DNA of 64,000 bases from Marivivens sp. (GTDB lineage: Bacteria > Pseudomonadota > Alphaproteobacteria > Rhodobacterales > Rhodobacteraceae), in assembly GCA_024642115.1 (NCBI GenBank), contig JAHEBU010000004.1:1-64000 (forward strand), written 5' to 3'. The stretch's first letter is position 1. Every line of letters begins with the position of its first letter. The translations under genes and the position numbers were made by a program. Below, one piece after another: positions 60,909-64,000 of the stretch. The notes under the pieces were generated by a model, which searched no databases, was not told the origin of the DNA, and worked only from the letters and a program-made list of their open reading frames with translations.

Positions 60909-63659
60909 TCAGGCCTCAGTCTCTCCCTCATCCTCAGCGTCCGCGATCCATGCCACGCTGACGACTTCCTCGCCCTTGGCGGTGTCGAACACCTTGACCC
61001 CGCCCGCGCTGCGCGAGCGGAAACTGATGCCGTCGACCGGCACGCGGATCGACTGCCCGGTGGATGTGACCAGCATGATCTGGTCGGATATCTCGACCGG
61101 GAAGGACGTCACGACAGAGCCGCCGCGCATTGCCTTGTCCATTGCCGTCACGCCCATGCCACCGCGTCCGCGCACCGGATAATCGTGGCTGGACGACAGT
61201 TTACCGGCCCCTTTTGCGGTGACGGTCAGGATCAGGTTTTCGGCGGCCGACATTTCGGCATAGCGGGTCGGGCTGATCGAGCCGGGGGTTACTGCCTCTT
61301 CGTCCTCATCGGCTTCAACCTCGGCATCGTCAGCCAGTCCGGCCATGGCACGGCGCATCTTGAGGTAGGCCTCGCGCTCGGCCGCCTCGGCGTCGAAATG
61401 GCGGATGATCGACATCGACACGACTTTGGCGTCGCCGCTCAGCCGTATGCCCCGGACCCCGGTGGACGAGCGGGAGTTGAACACGCGGACGTCGGTCGCG
61501 GGGAAGCGGATCGCGCGGCCCTGATCGGTGAACAGCATCACGTCGTCGTCGTTCGAGGCGATGCGGGCGTTGATCAGGCTGTTGCCCTCATCTTCGCCCT
61601 CGAATTTCATGGCGATCTTGCCCGCCCGGTTGACGTTGGTGAAATCTGACAGCTTGTTCCGGCGGACGGTGCCCCAGGCGGTGGCGAACACGACTTGCAG
61701 GTCGTCCCATTCCGCCTCCTCCCGGTCCACGGGCATGATGGCGGCGATGGAAACGCCTGTCGGGATCGGCAGGATGTTGACGATCGCCTTGCCCTTGGCG
61801 GTGCGTCCGGCCAGTGGCAGGCGCCAGCACTTCAGCTTGTAAGCCATTCCGTCTGTTGTGAAAAACAGCAGCTGGGTATGGGTGTTGGCGACAAACAGGG
61901 TGGTGACGACGTCGTCCTCTTTGGTCTGCATCGACCCCAGACCCTTGCCCCCCCGGCGCTGCGCCCGGAATTCGGCCAAGGCAGTCCGCTTGATATAGCC
62001 GCCGCTGGTGACGGTCACGACCATATCCTCGCGCTCGATCAGGTCCTCGTCTTCCAGATCGCCCGCCCAATCCACGATCTCGGTCCGGCGCGGCACGGCA
62101 AAAAGATCGCGCACCTCTTTGAGTTCGTTGGATATAATCTCCATGATGCGCTCGCGGCTGGCGAGGATGGCAAGGTATTCCTTGATCTTGCCCGCCAGAT
62201 CCTGAAGCTCGTCCGTCACTTCCTTGACGCCCAACTGGGTCAGGCGTTGCAGGCGCAGGTCGAGGATGGCGCGGACCTGAAGATCGGACAGGTTATAGGT
62301 CCCGTCGTCGTTCATGGTGTGCGTCGGGTCGTCGATCAGCTTGATATATTCGGCGATCTCGTGCGCGGGCCAGCGGCGACCCATCAGTTTTTCGCGGGCA
62401 TCGGCGGCGTCGGCAGAGGCGCGGATGGTCGCCACAACCTCGTCCACGTTGCTGACGGCCACAGCCAGACCGCACAGGATGTGGGACCGTTCGCGGGCCT
62501 TGCGAAGCTCAAAGGCGGTCCGGCGCGCCACAACTTCCTCGCGGAAGTCTATGAAATAGCTCAGGAAAGCCCTCAGGGTCAGCTGTTCGGGGCGTCCGCC
62601 GTTCAACGCCAGCATATTGCAGCCGAACGAGGTCTGCATGGGGGTAAAGCGGAACAACTGGTTCAGCACCACATCGGCCGTCGCATCGCGTTTGAGTTCC
62701 ACCACGACCCGCACGCCGTTGCGGTCGGATTCGTCCTGGACATGGGCGATGCCTTCGATCCGTTTGTCGCGGGCGGCCTCGGCGATGCGGTCGATCATGA
62801 CGGATTTGTTCACCTGATAGGGAATCTCGTCGATGACGATGGCCCAGCGATCCTTGCGCAATTCTTCCACATGCGTTTTTGCCCGGATCACGACGGACCC
62901 GCGCCCTTCAAGATACGCCTTGCGTGCGCCAGATCGGCCCAGCATCAGCCCGCCGGTGGGGAAATCGGGGCCGGGGACATAGTCGATCAGGTCCTCGGAC
63001 GTCAGGTCCGGATTGTCGATCAGGGCCAGCGTGGCGGTGACGACTTCGCCCAGGTTATGGGGCGGGATATTGGTGGCCATGCCCACGGCAATGCCGCCCG
63101 CGCCGTTGACCAGCATGTTGGGATAGCGGGCAGGCAGGACGGTTGGCTCGCGGTCCTTGCCGTCATAATTGTCTTGGAAATCAACGGTGTCCTTGTCGAT
63201 ATCTGCCAGCAGATAGGACGCCGGTTTGTCCATCCGGACCTCGGTATAGCGCATGGCGGCGGCGTTATCGCCATCCATCGAGCCAAAGTTTCCCTGACCG
63301 TCGAGCAACGGCAGCGACATCGAAAACGGCTGCGCCATCCGCACCAGTGCGTCGTAAATGGCCGAGTCGCCGTGCGGGTGATATTTCCCCATCACGTCGC
63401 CGACGGGCCGCGCGGATTTGCGGTAGGGTTTGTCGTGCGTGTTTCCGGTTTCATGCATTGCGTACAAAATACGCCGATGCACAGGTTTCAGGCCATCGCG
63501 CAGATCAGGTATAGCCCGGCTGACGATGACCGACATGGCATAGTCGAGGTAGGAGGTTTTGAGTTCGTGTTCGATCGACACCCGCGGCCCGTGATGCGGA
63601 TTTACCCACTCGGGTGTGGAATCGTCATCATTATCAGGGGGTTGGGGCGTATCGCTCAC
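60909..63659 (-). CDS. gyrA: DNA gyrase subunit A
   Basis: 916 residues. Catalytic Tyr138 in [11 protein letters not shown]; quinolone region [17 protein letters not shown] has Ser99 and Asp103, equivalent to Ser83 and Asp87 of E. coli, the susceptible form. Breakage-reunion domain is followed by the six-blade C-terminal wrapping domain (GyrA box QRRGGKG: in [12 protein letters not shown]). A Gly/Glu/Asp-rich acidic segment ([17 protein letters not shown]) sits between the blades. Full length. GyrA rather than ParC by the box. Confidence 0.96.
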   Translation of the reverse strand: MSDTPQPPDNDDDSTPEWVNPHHGPRVSIEHELKTSYLDYAMSVIVSRAIPDLRDGLKPVHRRILYAMHETGNTHDKPYRKSARPVGDVMGKYHPHGDSAIYDALVRMAQPFSMSLPLLDGQGNFGSMDGDNAAAMRYTEVRMDKPASYLLADIDKDTVDFQDNYDGKDREPTVLPARYPNMLVNGAGGIAVGMATNIPPHNLGEVVTATLALIDNPDLTSEDLIDYVPGPDFPTGGLMLGRSGARKAYLEGRGSVVIRAKTHVEELRKDRWAIVIDEIPYQVNKSVMIDRIAEAARDKRIEGIAHVQDESDRNGVRVVVELKRDATADVVLNQLFRFTPMQTSFGCNMLALNGGRPEQLTLRAFLSYFIDFREEVVARRTAFELRKARERSHILCGLAVAVSNVDEVVATIRASADAADAREKLMGRRWPAHEIAEYIKLIDDPTHTMNDDGTYNLSDLQVRAILDLRLQRLTQLGVKEVTDELQDLAGKIKEYLAILASRERIMEIISNELKEVRDLFAVPRRTEIVDWAGDLEDEDLIEREDMVVTVTSGGYIKRTALAEFRAQRRGGKGLGSMQTKEDDVVTTLFVANTHTQLLFFTTDGMAYKLKCWRLPLAGRTAKGKAIVNILPIPTGVSIAAIMPVDREEAEWDDLQVVFATAWGTVRRNKLSDFTNVNRAGKIAMKFEGEDEGNSLINARIASNDDDVMLFTDQGRAIRFPATDVRVFNSRSSTGVRGIRLSGDAKVVSMSIIRHFDAEAAEREAYLKMRRAMAGLADDAEVEADEDEEAVTPGSISPTRYAEMSAAENLILTVTAKGAGKLSSSHDYPVRGRGGMGVTAMDKAMRGGSVVTSFPVEISDQIMLVTSTGQSIRVPVDGISFRSRSAGGVKVFDTAKGEEVVSVAWIADAEDEGETEA

Positions 63660-63842
63660 GTCGGGTACCTGTGCCTATATCTAGTTGGGATTGGTATATC
63701 AGACCCAGTCTGTAGTGTGCAATGGCCGAAGGATGGCCCATTTGGCAGCGTTCGGCGTGGACTGCTAACAAACTGTTTTCATTGACTTTTAGTAAATCCG
63801 TGGTCTGATTTTTCTACTGGCAGCAAGATCAGGAGAATTGAG

Positions 63843-64000
63843 ATGCCGAGCGAGACCGAAATGATGCTCAAGGGATACGGTCTGACCACAGCCGAGATGA
63901 CCTACAAGATGCCCGACCACAAGCATGTGCTGAACACCTTTGTCTGGCAGGATTATGATCTGGCCCCGGACCATCAGCGCCTGTTTTCGTTCATCGAATA
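63843..64000 (+). CDS. Usg family protein, 5' part
   Basis: The frame from ATG 63843 reads MPSETEMMLKGYGLTTAEMT, followed by a YKMPDHKHVL, FVWQDYDLAPD and LFSFIE segment, and runs off the window. This matches the short Usg family of Alphaproteobacteria, of unknown function. AGGAGAATTG precedes the start. It is divergent from gyrA. Confidence 0.85.
   Translation, partial: MPSETEMMLKGYGLTTAEMTYKMPDHKHVLNTFVWQDYDLAPDHQRLFSFIE

Overview
The window reads as a chromosomal segment of a high-GC alphaproteobacterium of the order Rhodobacterales (Rhodobacteraceae/Roseobacter type); the genus is not resolved. The evidence is the gene order: ctrA beside the DUF1153 gene sciP; lpxI rather than lpxH in the lipid A operon; an IalB-family protein; GTTC-N7-GTTC (alphaproteobacterial) SOS boxes; trmFO; a usg gene beyond gyrA; and DppABCDF-type peptide transport with a Tat-signal binding protein.

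Layout. 1-8.6 kb: 3' end of a tRNA-Arg(CCG); a secreted M15/DUF882 peptidase divergent from an L,D-transpeptidase; then lpxD with a dedicated acyl carrier protein and ketosynthase; an IalB protein; an intergenic region that appears to encode two small RNAs on the minus strand, one with the anti-Shine-Dalgarno loops of the ar14/CcsR class; a HerA-like ATPase; and a decayed VOC-family gene. 8.6-14.5 kb: CNNM/CorC transporter, xerD with two envelope hypotheticals, and aroK-aroB. 14.5-25.2 kb: a 2,491-residue RTX protein with recent internal 555-558-bp duplications, next to an outward-reading histidine kinase/response regulator pair. 25.2-37.7 kb: ssb, a membrane-tethered LuxR regulator, a lytic transglycosylase, a peptide ABC transporter operon followed by its likely AraC regulator, miaA, pyrH and an orphan gene.

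37.9-49.3 kb is the conserved envelope operon frr-uppS-cdsA-dxr-rseP-(small membrane protein)-bamA-ompH-fabZ-lpxA-lpxI-lpxB. It makes undecaprenyl and CDP-DAG precursors, starts isoprenoid synthesis, builds outer-membrane proteins and makes lipid A. Its lpxD slot is empty; lpxD is the copy at 2.6 kb. 49.3-56.6 kb: mnmA, sciP-ctrA (cell-cycle master regulator with an upstream CtrA box), ligA-recG, then a 40-residue membrane protein gene whose promoter is flanked by two perfect SOS boxes. 56.6-64 kb: an IscU-like scaffold, hisI, gluQ, a methyltransferase, trmFO, doxX, gyrA and the start of usg.

Most genes are housekeeping. The less ordinary parts are the SOS-controlled small membrane protein, the tandem small RNAs, the lpxD-ACP-KAS unit, the duplicated RTX giant with its 48-residue C-terminal repeats, and the orphan gene inserted between pyrH and frr. 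All calls come from reading the sequence; no database or folding program was run.
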